A stretch of DNA of 64,000 nucleotides, taken from the NCBI RefSeq assembly GCF_000359125.1, contig NZ_CAAF010000047.1:62001-126000 (forward strand), in the 5' to 3' direction. The notes beneath the pieces were generated by a model. That model did no database searches. It was not told the DNA's origin and was given only the letters and a program-made list of their open reading frames with translations. This stretch comes from Mesorhizobium sp. STM 4661. GTDB taxonomy: Bacteria > Pseudomonadota > Alphaproteobacteria > Rhizobiales > Rhizobiaceae. This document shows positions 27,121 to 36,375 of this stretch, in pieces. Position 1 is the first letter of the stretch. The number at the start of each line of letters is the position of its first letter. The position numbers and the translations under genes are program-made.

Positions 27121-28577
27121 TTCTTAACCCCGTTCGACTTCGCGGCCTTCGCGCCCTCTGAGGTGAGAGATCGGCCGAGCGGGTCGCTGTTTGGTGTTGC
27201 TTTCGACGCATCGATGGCACCTTGGTCGCCAGCGAACTTGGTCCCAGAAAGCTCAGGGGAGGCGTCAGGGCGCAGGCGCCGGTACATGAGCAGATGGTAC
27301 TCATCGTCGGTGATCAGGCCATCGGACAGGTCCTGGCGCAGCCGTGAGGCACGAAGCGTCAACTGAGGCTCCAACTCCAGGTCGGGTCGCAGCTCGGCCT
27401 TGACGAAGGTCACTTCGGCAAAGCCTTGGTAACCACTCTGATGGAGGATGAAGGAACAGATGTTGGTGAGCAGCTCGGCCACCGGCTCGTTCAGCTCGTC
27501 GGCGTTCATGGCCGCGATGCGGGCCTCGACCGACGATGTATTGACGCCCGAGGCGCCACGGCCGATGACCGTCGCCATGGTCTTGAGGCCGGCCTGGTTC
27601 TGGGCATTCAGAGTTTCGATGACCGACGTGATGTCGATGCCGACGCCGGGGTTTTTCTCGTTGATGATCTTGGGTTCAATCGAGTCCCAGTGGATCACGG
27701 CCTGATCGGCGCGAACGCTCGAAAACAGGGAACTGACCTCATTGAAGCGGGCCTGCATCCAAGCCTTCTGCTTCTCCTGGTCGTTCTTGATGTTCGCCGG
27801 CATGTTCTTGAGCAGAACTTCCTCGACCACCGTGATGTCGAGGCGGGGGTAGCCGGTCTTCTGCATGATCCGGTAGAGGTCGTTGATCACCTGCTGCCGG
27901 GCGGCGATCGTGTTGATCGACGACACGAACGTCGAATAGGAGTAGATCTCGGTCGGGTCGCGGCGGAAGAACGAGACGAAGAAAGTCGGGATGTCAAGGT
28001 CGATGCCGTCCTGGACGCCCTGAACCTTTTGGCGGGGTTTGAACAGACCTGGCTTCTTCTCGTACCACTCGATGCTCTGCATATCGACGACACGCAGTTC
28101 GCTCGGCGCTAGTTTGTCGTTGAGGACCAGCTCGGTGCCGATGGCACCGCGAAGCAGCGCCATGAAGCGGAACTCCTCGGCAATCGTTTTGAGGTCCTTC
28201 TTCAGCTGGAAGCCGAGGGTATAGTCGGTCGGAACCGTCAGAAACTTGATCTGCTGCACGAGCAGTTTAGTCTGGTCCCGGTCTATCTGCCCGTCCATAT
28301 CACGGACCAGGATCAGCGGTTCGGTGTTTGCCATGGTAAGGTAGGAGAAGACGGCAGCGGACACGTCCGGGTCGGTCTTGAACAGACCTTTCAACAGAGT
28401 GCGGCTGTCGTCCGACTGACGCGACGTAAAGATGTCCGTCAAATGCTCCTGATAGAGAGGAGCGGTCAGGACGCGATCAGCAGCCTGCGGGTTGAATGTG
28501 GCAGTAGCGGAGATACCACCCTTTTTGGACGACTTCTTTGGTGAAATGATTTGGAGCAGTTGCCCTAGTGAGGCCAA
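27117..28577 (-). CDS. Portal protein
   Basis: 486 residues, follows the large terminase by ten bases. Features of portals: an acidic/aromatic core (DPDVSAAVFSYLTMANTEPLI), a long helical stem/crown region (NDLYRIMQKTGYPRLDITVV; RFNEVSSLFSSVRADQAVIH), the loop GRGASGVNTSSVEARIAAM and a Lys/Ser-rich C-terminal tail. It forms the dodecameric ring for DNA packaging and tail attachment. Confidence 0.85.
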   Translation of the reverse strand: MASLGQLLQIISPKKSSKKGGISATATFNPQAADRVLTAPLYQEHLTDIFTSRQSDDSRTLLKGLFKTDPDVSAAVFSYLTMANTEPLILVRDMDGQIDRDQTKLLVQQIKFLTVPTDYTLGFQLKKDLKTIAEEFRFMALLRGAIGTELVLNDKLAPSELRVVDMQSIEWYEKKPGLFKPRQKVQGVQDGIDLDIPTFFVSFFRRDPTEIYSYSTFVSSINTIAARQQVINDLYRIMQKTGYPRLDITVVEEVLLKNMPANIKNDQEKQKAWMQARFNEVSSLFSSVRADQAVIHWDSIEPKIINEKNPGVGIDITSVIETLNAQNQAGLKTMATVIGRGASGVNTSSVEARIAAMNADELNEPVAELLTNICSFILHQSGYQGFAEVTFVKAELRPDLELEPQLTLRASRLRQDLSDGLITDDEYHLLMYRRLRPDASPELSGTKFAGDQGAIDASKATPNSDPLGRSLTSEGAKAAKSNGVKK

Positions 28578-28586
28578 AGTTCTGTC

Positions 28587-30329
28587 CTAACTGATGGTTC
28601 CCAGTGATATGGCTTCTTTGCGCCGGGATTTCACACCCATCTCAGGTCCATTCTTCATCGTAACGATGAGGTCTTGGGTGGTGAACATCGACCTGGGGTC
28701 GGCGTCGGACCTGTAGAGCAGGGCATCATTCACGCGAGTAGCGTAGATGCCGTAGGCGATGGCGTGAAAGAAGTGGTCATTGCCCGTTAGCTTCTGCCAA
28801 ATGGCCGACGTGTCTTCCTTCTCGATGCGGACCATGTCTTGCAGGTGTGCGACGAGGAGATGCTCGTGCTTCCCGTAGCCCACCATGCTCATACGGCGCT
28901 TCCGGATCATCGTCGCGACGGTGTCGATCATCGTCGTCCGGTTGGCGCGGACGTGGCTGATGTTGTCCAGTTCGTCCTTGACCAGCTGCACGGCGGCCGA
29001 CGTGGGCGAGCTGGCATACTCGACCGGGATCACCAGTCCATCAGTCTCCTCCATGATGCTGTTAGCGAGTGGGGTGTAGGGGTGGCGATCCATGCAGCCG
29101 CCAACCAGATTGAAGGTCTCCTTGATCTGCCTGACCTCATCGAGGAGGTTGTCAGCCGAGACCTGGCGGAAATCGAAAATCACCGGCTCTTTCTGGCCGA
29201 GATGGATCAGCACGATATGGCAGATGATGCCCATGTCGATGCCAATGATCACCGGCGCAGAGTGGGTGATCGCGCTGGAGCTGCCCATGACAGCCCGAAT
29301 GTCGGTCTCGCTCAGCCGGGCATTGGAGTCGTTGAAGGATTGGCCTAGGACCGTGTTGTACCAGCGACGCAGAGCGTCCTTCGATTTATAAAGAAGGAGC
29401 TGATCGACCACATACTCGATGGTCAGGCGAGGAGTAGAAAAAGGATGAACGCGATAGCCACGGCCCCGGCGACCAGCGAACCTGGGTATCCAAGAACGTA
29501 AAGAACTATCATGTACATCAAGAGGGTGACCACAGCGTTCACAACGTAGAAACGAGCTTCCGAGATCCAGTCTCGAAACCATTTCAGTGTCGATTTCAGA
29601 TAGATCATTGAGATCACCACTCAAGCCTTTAATGGATACAAAATTGGGGTTGAATTCCGGGATATTATGGTGTCGACATTTATTGCAACGGAGCATGTAT
29701 TCATGCTGATCGCTGGCCTTGAATGAGGCGTCGATGCCGAAGCCCTCGAAGGTCGGAGTCGAGAACCCTTGGGTGATCCGATAGTCCGAGCCCTGGAGGC
29801 GGGACTGGAACAAGGCGAGCATTTCCTGGTCAGATAGATCCACTTCGTCATGGAAGAGGGCATCACTATTGATTGAGGTAGCGTCTGACTCCTTGTTGCC
29901 CGTGAAGTAGCCAAATGATTGATTTATTTGATACAAGCCCATAGATCGGATAGGCTTGTCGTAGCCGAGATTGAAGACACGTTCCTGACTTATCATTGGT
30001 CCGAAACGCGTTTGAGACGTACGTTTCATCATGATGTCGTCAGGCAGGGTGAAGATCGCGCTGACAGCAACGGTGCGGGCTAGGAAGGCGGCGAACTTGC
30101 GAAGCTGGACTTCGGTCAGACCGATCTGAGAGCATTTGATGACACACATGTTAGGCGACATGTCATCGACAATTTGCCTTTGGAACTCGTATCCGTTGAA
30201 CGAGAAGGGCTTCTTGCGGAGCTTGGTGTTCTTCTCAATCCAGTTCGACATCGACATAGCGTCGGTGTCTTCAGCGAATCTCGTGCGAACCTGTGATCTG
30301 AAATCCTTTAGGTACTGGTTGTTTTTCAC
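28587..30329 (-). CDS. terL: Terminase large subunit (gpA-like)
   Basis: 580-residue packaging ATPase/nuclease. The ATPase part has the deviant Walker A CSQIGLTE (about 63-70), as in the lambda gpA family, and the Walker B ALFHDEVD (about 157-164). A Cys4 knuckle lies in the linker (LRCNKCRHH...LRCERCGHP). The RNase-H-like nuclease has IGIDMG (about 360), CMDRHP (about 414) and a final FHAIAYG. Directly upstream is an HNH-AP2 gene that overlaps its start by four bases; no small terminase gene lies between. Confidence 0.92.
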   Translation of the reverse strand: MKNNQYLKDFRSQVRTRFAEDTDAMSMSNWIEKNTKLRKKPFSFNGYEFQRQIVDDMSPNMCVIKCSQIGLTEVQLRKFAAFLARTVAVSAIFTLPDDIMMKRTSQTRFGPMISQERVFNLGYDKPIRSMGLYQINQSFGYFTGNKESDATSINSDALFHDEVDLSDQEMLALFQSRLQGSDYRITQGFSTPTFEGFGIDASFKASDQHEYMLRCNKCRHHNIPEFNPNFVSIKGLSGDLNDLSEIDTEMVSRLDLGSSFLRCERCGHPLDVHDSSLRSWIPRFAGRRGRGYRVHPFSTPRLTIEYVVDQLLLYKSKDALRRWYNTVLGQSFNDSNARLSETDIRAVMGSSSAITHSAPVIIGIDMGIICHIVLIHLGQKEPVIFDFRQVSADNLLDEVRQIKETFNLVGGCMDRHPYTPLANSIMEETDGLVIPVEYASSPTSAAVQLVKDELDNISHVRANRTTMIDTVATMIRKRRMSMVGYGKHEHLLVAHLQDMVRIEKEDTSAIWQKLTGNDHFFHAIAYGIYATRVNDALLYRSDADPRSMFTTQDLIVTMKNGPEMGVKSRRKEAISLGTIS

Positions 30330-30880
30330 GCTGTCCGGCCATGGTTCGTATGGAACCCTAGCTCCAAAGCTTTGGCCTGATAGGCGGCAGAGGCCTGTTC
30401 GGCGGTAAGAAAGCGGCCTATGTGCGTCTTGCGGCCTTCATGCCTAATCATGGCCCTGAATGAATTTCTATGTTTCTCGAAGGTGACGCCTATGTATCCA
30501 GAGGTGTTGGTAACTGGAAGAGACATATTTCTTGCGTTATCGGTGTGAGTACCATCCTTGAGATTGTCCCAGCGATTGTCTGATCGACTATGGTTCTCAT
30601 GGTCGATCTCAACTGGTTCGTCTCCCGTCATCCAAATCCAGATAACTCGGTGAGTCAGGTAATCCACGTCGAAGATACTACCGCGTCGATATCCATGACC
30701 GTTGGTGGCAGTAAAGGCTTCCTTCCCAGCAAACTTGGTGTTCCATGTCTTCCAGTCCTGCTCACGCGAGAACATCTCTCTCGGCCGCTCTCGCCAGCGA
30801 AGCTCGCCAGTGAGAGGGTCATAATCCAATAGCTGTCGAAGGAGTGTCTGTGTCAGCATTCTTGAGAGATAGGGACTCAA
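30326..30880 (-). CDS. HNH-AP2 homing endonuclease (copy 2)
   Basis: 184 residues: N-terminal TGELRWRERPREMF, HNH core LTHRVIWIWMTG...IDHENHSRSDNRWDNL, then the AP2 domain NTSGYIGVTFEKHRNSFRAMI...IGRFLTAEQASAAYQAKA. It overlaps the terL start by ATGA and occupies the place where a small terminase gene would be expected. Such HNH enzymes next to terL can take part in packaging in other phages, but the three paralogues elsewhere here argue for a homing role. Confidence 0.88.
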   Translation of the reverse strand: MSPYLSRMLTQTLLRQLLDYDPLTGELRWRERPREMFSREQDWKTWNTKFAGKEAFTATNGHGYRRGSIFDVDYLTHRVIWIWMTGDEPVEIDHENHSRSDNRWDNLKDGTHTDNARNMSLPVTNTSGYIGVTFEKHRNSFRAMIRHEGRKTHIGRFLTAEQASAAYQAKALELGFHTNHGRTA

Positions 30881-30970
30881 GACCCCGTTTGCATACCTAT
30901 AGACTAAGAACCACGGTGGCTTGTGATTTGCTTTTTATACACGATCTAAGCTCCTTCACTGGAGCGCAAA
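30881..30970. promoter_or_regulatory. Divergent intergenic region between late and early arms
   Basis: A 90-bp gap between the leftward late genes and the rightward early genes. It must hold the early promoter and possibly the late one, although I could not fit a clear -35/-10 pair. It contains CCTATAGACTAAG (30896-30908), a 13-mer repeated exactly at 43555-43567, and an A/T-rich stretch (TTTTTATACA). Confidence 0.5.
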
Positions 30971-31423
30971 ATGTTCTACCCAACCATCAAAGACGAAACA
31001 GTCTTAATGCTGAACGTGGTCGTTCAGAACATCGAGAAAAACCCTTCCTACCTATCTAGTCCTGACTGTCCGTACTCGGATGTCATCAAGAAGTTCTTTC
31101 AGAGAACTGGCGCTGAAGTCGCGCCGGTCGACCTCTTCGCGGGCGAGGACGAGCTTGTCGTCATCGACACCCAGATCGCCAAGATCATCAATGATCTCGA
31201 AGCGTTTGGTGTGACCCTGACCAAAGAGGATGTCAGTGAGAAGCTGGCCTATTTCAAGACCAAGACCGTGCTGTTCGAGAAGCTGATCAGCATGAGAGAG
31301 CGGACGTTCACGCTCAAGGAGTTGAACGAGTTCCGTTCGACCATTCTCGGCTTCATGAACGAAATCTGCACCAAAGACCAAGTGACCGACCTGATGCTCA
31401 GGCTGGATGGAGCGCTCGCATGA
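30971..31423 (+). CDS. Early protein of unknown function (possible small terminase)
   Basis: 150 residues from ATG 30971 with GGAGCG upstream. All-helical, with a C-terminal half (KLISMRERTFTLKELNEFRSTI) that resembles the oligomerisation region of some small terminase or replication accessory proteins. It is the first gene of the early arm and overlaps the primase-helicase by four bases. It could be the missing small terminase, since it lies across the divergent gap from terL; this is a guess from size and place. Confidence 0.5.
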   Translation: MFYPTIKDETVLMLNVVVQNIEKNPSYLSSPDCPYSDVIKKFFQRTGAEVAPVDLFAGEDELVVIDTQIAKIINDLEAFGVTLTKEDVSEKLAYFKTKTVLFEKLISMRERTFTLKELNEFRSTILGFMNEICTKDQVTDLMLRLDGALA

Positions 31424-33867
31424 TTTTCCTACAAACTGCACCCCATTACTGGGCCAAGGGCCTGCCGGCCATTCCGCTGATGAGAGGCGAGAAGCGCCCG
31501 GCGATCAATCGCTGGCAGCTGTTCGCCGACACCAAGCCCTCGGACGAGGAGATGGCGGTCTGGCTCGACCATTTCCCCGATGGCAACATCGGTCTGCCGA
31601 TGGGTCCGTCCTCGGGCCTGGTGGCCCTCGACATCGACACTGACGACCCCCAAATCCTCCACGTCCTGAACGGATTGCTGCCGCCCTCGCCATGGGTTCG
31701 AGTCGGCAAGAAGGGCATGGTCAAGATTTTCCGGTTCACCGGTGAGCGGACGTGCCGCATCAAGGGCGCTGACGGTGCCATGATCTGCGAAATCCTGTCC
31801 AAGGGCACGCAGATCGTGCTGCCGCCCTCGATCCACCCCGAGACCAAGCGGCCCTACACCGCCAACTGCAATCTCTATGACGTGCTCGCGAGCGTGCCGG
31901 CGCTTCCGCTTGGCATCGAGGATCTGATCCGGGGTTGCCTCCAGGACCTGGGCATCGAGGTCTCGGTCGGCGGCGGCAACAACAAGGTCACGACCTTCGT
32001 TCCGGCCGGCGCCCGCGACAACACCATGGTTTGGCATGCCGGGCTCCTGGCGCGCGCCGTCACTCGCGGCGAGCGTTCACTGCTAGAGGCTCTGGGCGAG
32101 ATGGAGCATTGGGTCAATTCGTTCATCGAGAAAGTGATCGGCGATCCTCTGTCGGTCGAGAAGGCTCAGGCCAAGGTCATCGAGTTCCTGGTCCGCGATG
32201 TCACCGGCGAGAAGCGCGTCGGCCTGCCGGTCGGTTGGGACGAGGGATTGACGGAAGAAGATAAGGGGCGGTTAGGCCTCAGTTTCACCGAGGACGACGA
32301 GAAGTGGCCCGCCGACAAAATCCTGTTGTACCTGGCTGGCGAGTTCGAGCGGTTCTCCGACCACAACTCGGAGGGCAGGATCAACGCCATCAACGTGGCA
32401 CTCGACAAGGTGGCTCGCGCCGCCGGCGTCATGAGCATGCTGGACGAAGAGCGGGTGCTGCGGTTCATCACCGGACAGTCAGCGTCGACCATCACAATGG
32501 CCACGCTCAAGAAGATGATCAATTCGCTTCGTCGGGGTGACATCGCCGGCGAAAACCATCAGGAAATCGCCGCTGCGGTGCTCAAATATGTCGACGAATT
32601 TGGCGAACATCGCTTCGATATGGGTGCTTTTTGGCAGTGGAAGGGCGCATATTGGGACAAAAAGGACCCAAATGAGCTGCTTCGGGTCATTTCCACCGAA
32701 TTTGGCACGTATCCGGCCTGCAAACGCTATTCGGACTATGCCGGCGTTCTCAAGGTCATGCAGTCCCTGGCCATGAAGCCTCTGAAGCAGAACCTGCTCA
32801 AGGGGCTGAACTTTGCCAATGGCTTCCTCACCGAGAACTTCGAATTGGTCGCTCACAACCCCGATCAGGGCATGACCTACATCCTGCCGTTCCGATATCT
32901 GCCCGATCTCGCCGGCCACATGCCGATCTTCAACCAATTCCTGGCCGACAGCTGGGGTCACGACCCAGATTACATGGACAAGGTCGCCGCGCTCCAGGAA
33001 GCCATTGGTTCTACGGTCTTCGGACACGCCACGACCTACCAGCGGGCGGTTTGCCTGTTCGGCGCACCGGGTTCGGGCAAGTCCAGGGTCACAGCCATCT
33101 TGCAGGGCCTGCTGCCGCCGAATGCCGTATCGTCCATTCCGCCTACGGATTGGAACGACAAGTTCATGCCGGCCCAGATGCACTCCAAGGTGCTGAACTT
33201 TGCCGGCGAGCTGTCGGAGAGCAAGTCCATTCCGGGTGACGTGTTCAAGAAGATCGTGACTGGCGAGACGATTTCAGCTCAGCACAAGAACATGCCGTCG
33301 TTCGAGTTCCGCCCGATGTGCGCCCAGTGGTTCTCCTCGAACCACCTTCCCAAGACTCGGGACAGTTCCGATGGCTTCAACCGACGATGGTTGATCCTGG
33401 AGTGGAACAAGCGCGTCGACCCGGCCAAGAAGATTGTCGATCTCGACCAGATCATCCTGGAGCACGAGCGAGAGGCGATCGTTGCCTGGGCGGTCGAAGG
33501 CTTCCAGAGACTGGTCAAGAACAACGAATACACGCTTCCATCCTCTCACCTGGCATGTGCGGACCAAATGGCAACCGACAACAACTCGGTGCGATATTTT
33601 TTGGCAAATTGCCCAGCGATCATCGTCGGAAAGGCGAAGACGCTGGGCCTGTCACTGACACGCATTTCGTTGGGGGAGTTACACGGCGAATATTGGTCTT
33701 TCTGCATCGCTATGGGCATTGCCCAGCGTGTTTCATTGCAGGGTTTTCAGAAAATGATGAAAGAGTTGCAGAGCGTTTTCGAGTTTCACGAGGTTTTAGA
33801 GCCGAAGGCTTTGTCTGCCCCGACAGTTTCGTACGAGTCGATCACTCTTGCGGATCGGAGGAGGTAG
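31420..33867 (+). CDS. Primase-polymerase / SF3 helicase
   Basis: 815 residues. The N-terminal archaeo-eukaryotic primase (prim-pol) domain spans about 10-190, with GLPMGPSSGLVALDIDTDD (catalytic acidic motif) and SKGTQIVLPPSIHP. The C-terminal half is a D5-type SF3 helicase: Walker A FGAPGSGKS (about 547-555), Walker B VLNFAGELSE and sensor AQWFSSNHLPK. It is the central phage replication protein, priming and unwinding at the origin. It starts in ATGA overlap with the upstream early gene. Confidence 0.92.
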   Translation: MIFLQTAPHYWAKGLPAIPLMRGEKRPAINRWQLFADTKPSDEEMAVWLDHFPDGNIGLPMGPSSGLVALDIDTDDPQILHVLNGLLPPSPWVRVGKKGMVKIFRFTGERTCRIKGADGAMICEILSKGTQIVLPPSIHPETKRPYTANCNLYDVLASVPALPLGIEDLIRGCLQDLGIEVSVGGGNNKVTTFVPAGARDNTMVWHAGLLARAVTRGERSLLEALGEMEHWVNSFIEKVIGDPLSVEKAQAKVIEFLVRDVTGEKRVGLPVGWDEGLTEEDKGRLGLSFTEDDEKWPADKILLYLAGEFERFSDHNSEGRINAINVALDKVARAAGVMSMLDEERVLRFITGQSASTITMATLKKMINSLRRGDIAGENHQEIAAAVLKYVDEFGEHRFDMGAFWQWKGAYWDKKDPNELLRVISTEFGTYPACKRYSDYAGVLKVMQSLAMKPLKQNLLKGLNFANGFLTENFELVAHNPDQGMTYILPFRYLPDLAGHMPIFNQFLADSWGHDPDYMDKVAALQEAIGSTVFGHATTYQRAVCLFGAPGSGKSRVTAILQGLLPPNAVSSIPPTDWNDKFMPAQMHSKVLNFAGELSESKSIPGDVFKKIVTGETISAQHKNMPSFEFRPMCAQWFSSNHLPKTRDSSDGFNRRWLILEWNKRVDPAKKIVDLDQIILEHEREAIVAWAVEGFQRLVKNNEYTLPSSHLACADQMATDNNSVRYFLANCPAIIVGKAKTLGLSLTRISLGELHGEYWSFCIAMGIAQRVSLQGFQKMMKELQSVFEFHEVLEPKALSAPTVSYESITLADRRR

Positions 33868-33869
33868 TC

Positions 33870-33932
33870 GTGGTTTATGAAAAAGCATGGTGGGAGTGGG
33901 AAAGGGAGTTATATCTTGGCGCATCCAAATGA
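33870..33932 (+). CDS. Possible 20-residue peptide
   Basis: A GTG start at 33870 has a near-perfect AGGAGG five bases upstream and encodes VVYEKAWWEWERELYLGASK. It overlaps the next gene in another frame. The strong ribosome-binding site is the only support; it may be a leader that couples translation. Confidence 0.3.
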   Translation: MVYEKAWWEWERELYLGASK

Positions 33933-34143
33933 GACACGCTCTAGGCTCTACGCGGTGTTTGCCCATTCGGGCTTGAGCGTCTGCGAATTCACAACGCTTA
34001 GTCTATTGGAATTGGCAAAACTCAATATTGCTCAGCTGGAAGATATGGAGGAAGGTCTAGCTCACCTGAAAGAGCACTTCGCGGTTCTGGACGGGAGCAA
34101 AGAGCAGATGAGGTCCGTCCTGGACATGATCACTGTTCACTAG
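33877..34143 (+). CDS. Small early protein, unknown
   Basis: Up to 88 residues. ATG 33877 lacks a well-spaced ribosome-binding site; TTG 33916, with GGGAG seven bases upstream, would give about 75 residues starting at LAHPNETRSRLYAVF. Helical, with LLELAKLNIAQLEDMEEGLAHL. No recognised family. Last gene of the primase operon before a double hairpin terminator. Confidence 0.6.
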   Translation: MKKHGGSGKGSYILAHPNETRSRLYAVFAHSGLSVCEFTTLSLLELAKLNIAQLEDMEEGLAHLKEHFAVLDGSKEQMRSVLDMITVH

Positions 34144-34168
34144 CCAGCTCCTGGACACTATCCCTGAA

Positions 34169-34230
34169 AAGGCTCGCTTCGGTAGAGCCTCTCCCTCAAG
34201 AAAGGCTCGCTCACGCGGGCCTTTTTCTTT
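34169..34230 (+). terminator. Tandem hairpins ending the primase operon
   Basis: The first hairpin AGGCTC...GAGCCT (34169-34188) is followed by a second one in AAAGGCTCGCTCACGCGGGC (34201-34220), then CTTTTTCTTTT. The second matches the terminators at 41.23 and 53.48 kb closely. Confidence 0.8.
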
Positions 34231-34552
34231 TGGTGCAGGTTAGCGCCTGAACGGTAATGACAAGACAGTGGAAGGGAAACTCTAGGTTCTGGCGACTGAT
34301 ATCACTCCGATTTTCAAAATTTTTTCTGGGGTGAGTTTTAGACCATAGAGGGCGCTAACCCCAGCCAGGGCCATAAAAAGGTGTACTCCTTACTCCAGTT
34401 CACCACTGTCCAGCATGGTACTCTGTATCTAGGCCTTCGGGTCGGGGCGCGCCGCGCCTGCCTCGCCAGCCTCTCCCCTCGGGGACAGGACACGGGAGAG
34501 GTGTGTCGAAAGGAAACTTTCCCCTGCGGGGGAGAAACGAAGGAAAAGGGAA
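34231..34552 (+). other. Non-coding leader region
   Basis: About 320 bases without a convincing gene. Holds A/T-rich tracts near 34305-34335 (possible promoter), a CCCCTCGGGG-type hairpin (34475-34485) and a second hairpin TTCCCCTGCGGGGGA (34521-34535) just before the ribosome-binding site of the next gene. Confidence 0.5.
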
Positions 34553-35146
34553 ATGCCCGGCTTTACTCTCACGGCGGTATCCGCCCGCATTCGCAATCTG
34601 GACAACGATGTCCAGTGGAAGCTCTACACGGCGCTGGCCGCTCTGGCCAAGCTTCGTGGCACGAAGAAATCCACCCTTGCCACTATGGTGTTCGGCAAGG
34701 ACAAGCCTTCCAAGGCGTTCAACAACGCATGGTCGCTGTCTGCCAAGTTCTTCGCCGCCGGCCTGTCCGACAGCACGAAGAAGGCTATCACTGACCAGCC
34801 GATTGACGAGGCGGTCAATGCCACCCTCGCGGCCCTCGCGGCCCACATGACGGCGCTTGGTGTCAACGGCAAGAACGCTTACGACGCGGTCGCGGAATAC
34901 ACGTCGAAAGACGCCATTCCCACGGCAGAGGCCGAACCCGAGGCCGCTCCGGAAGAAGCCGAAGTGACTGGCGAGAGCGTTGTCGAGCCCGAGACCGGTG
35001 CGCCGGCCGAAGTCCAAGACGTGGTCGGCAAGGCCAAGGCCTTGATCGAGGGCATGACGATGGATGAAATGAACGCCATCGCCATCTTCCTGAATGATCG
35101 CATGGTCGCCATGGCCACCACTGACACGCAGCAGATGGCCGCCTAG
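34553..35146 (+). CDS. Unknown phage protein with acidic linker
   Basis: 197 residues. An N-terminal helical domain (1-115, NDVQWKLYTALAALAKLRGTKK), a Pro/Glu/Ala-rich linker (about 120-155, EAEPEAAPEEAEVTGE) and a short C-terminal helix pair (DEMNAIAIFLNDRMVAM). AAGGGA lies just before the ATG. Such a layout suits a DNA- or replisome-binding protein, but no family is recognised. Confidence 0.65.
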   Translation: MPGFTLTAVSARIRNLDNDVQWKLYTALAALAKLRGTKKSTLATMVFGKDKPSKAFNNAWSLSAKFFAAGLSDSTKKAITDQPIDEAVNATLAALAAHMTALGVNGKNAYDAVAEYTSKDAIPTAEAEPEAAPEEAEVTGESVVEPETGAPAEVQDVVGKAKALIEGMTMDEMNAIAIFLNDRMVAMATTDTQQMAA

Positions 35147-35162
35147 GACACATCACACCCTA

Positions 35163-35222
35163 CCTAGGCCTCCCCACCGGGGCCTAGGCGCTGGCTACCC
35201 ATCTTCTGGCGGGGTAGCCAGC
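35163..35222 (+). other. Two adjacent perfect hairpins
   Basis: CCTAGGCC (35163-35170) pairs with GGCCTAGG (35181-35188); GCTGGCTACC (35190-35199) pairs with GGTAGCCAGC (35213-35222). No T-run follows, so these may protect or process the mRNA end. Confidence 0.6.
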
Positions 35223-35293
35223 ATTACCTTAGCGCGGAGCCATCCCGGTATCCGCATCGAGCGGGGTTTCGAATTCCCCGCAAGGGGAAAACC

Positions 35294-35773
35294 ATGCCCA
35301 TACTCAAATCGTTCTCGGATCTTCCCAAGGTCCATGTACCTCGCATCTTGCCTGATTTGGGAAGCATTGCACTACGTGCTCAGCATCCAGGCGCCCGGCG
35401 GGTGTATCCGGCCAGGCACATCATCGACCCTCACGCCCTGTATCTGAGCGAGGGCACGGTCAATATGGCCAGAACCTGGTCCGAGTTGGGGGAGCACCAT
35501 CCAAATACCCCCGACAGGCTACCCAGCGAGGCGCCACAGCGCCTTCGGCCTCGGGCACAGGGCAAAGGGCCTCGCAACGAGAAACGCCTGTACGCGCCTG
35601 TGAATGGGCATGCAGAGGGTATGAGTGTAATGTTCGTCGATAAGCTCACCGGCCAGGTTCTGGCCCGCTGCGTGGGCTCGCGTGAGCATGTGGTCGGCGA
35701 GGCCATCAAGCTCGCCCTTTCGCAGGGTGGTACGATCACCGATCTCGAAGTACGTCGGGAAACCTCAACCTAG
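35294..35773 (+). CDS. Unknown early protein
   Basis: Up to 159 residues from ATG 35294, which has AAGGGGA five bases upstream within a small hairpin. The N-terminal 75 residues are basic and Pro-rich. The C-terminal 50 residues look like a compact alpha/beta unit (GMSVMFVDKLTGQVLARCVG...EVRRETST). It is possible that only the C-terminal part, from an internal ATG near 35459 or 35621, is real. Confidence 0.45.
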   Translation: MPILKSFSDLPKVHVPRILPDLGSIALRAQHPGARRVYPARHIIDPHALYLSEGTVNMARTWSELGEHHPNTPDRLPSEAPQRLRPRAQGKGPRNEKRLYAPVNGHAEGMSVMFVDKLTGQVLARCVGSREHVVGEAIKLALSQGGTITDLEVRRETST

Positions 35774-35884
35774 GTTGGGGTTTAACAACTAGCCACAGGA
35801 TTGAGGGCAGGGTGCGGGCACTGTACACATGTGTCTAGGACCTAGGATTTTGCTGAAATCAGTGCAAACATGAGGAATGCTCAC

Positions 35885-36082
35885 ATGAAGACCAAAATCA
35901 GCTCGGGCTTTGCCCTCCTCGACGTGAAGTCGGGCCGTGACGAATTGAATGCTCACTTCGCGACCGGACCCAAGACGCCAATCCCGGTCACGATCACCGG
36001 CTTCACCACTGGCATCTGGTCGGACGATGATGGAGTGTCTCGCGAATTCGGGATTGACGTGAGGGAGCTGACCACGGCCTAA
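35885..36082 (+). CDS. Small early protein, unknown
   Basis: 65 residues from ATG 35885 (GAGG nine bases upstream; an ATG 15 bases earlier is less well placed). Sequence MKTKISSGFALLDVKSGRDE, then a beta-rich core with PVTITGFTTGIWSDDDG. No known family; the size suits a small DNA-mimic or host-takeover protein, but that is only a possibility. Confidence 0.6.
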   Translation: MKTKISSGFALLDVKSGRDELNAHFATGPKTPIPVTITGFTTGIWSDDDGVSREFGIDVRELTTA

Positions 36083-36375
36083 CTGCGGAGTTCCGACCTT
36101 GACCTGGTTCTGTACCTAAGCGCTTTCAACCGGCGCCATGACATAAATGTGGTTGGCAAAATTAGAGAGACAGTTCCGAAGACCTGAGCATGTGGCTAAC
36201 TGCTCATCAAGCCTACAGCACAGGAGCCACTCCATCATGCTCTAAGCATCCCGCGACAGACCTGAGCACGTCTGATTAAACTGCTCGTCCCTCATTTACG
36301 GCGATCACATCGGCTGAGGCCGCCCATACCTACTTACCAAGTTGGTGTGATCTCCATAACTGACGGAGTTTGACT
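36083..36375. repeat. Non-coding region with hairpin repeats
   Basis: Two related stem-loop repeats start GACCTGAGCA and close with TGCTC (36181-36206 and 36259-36288). A third inverted repeat, GATCACA (36303-36309) and TGTGATC (36346-36352), brackets 36 bases before the next small gene. Possible operators, origin elements or structured leader RNA. Confidence 0.55.

Noticed and set aside
31429..32037. Minus-strand frame under the primase N-terminus
   Set aside because: Antisense shadow; the plus-strand frame has prim-pol and helicase motifs.
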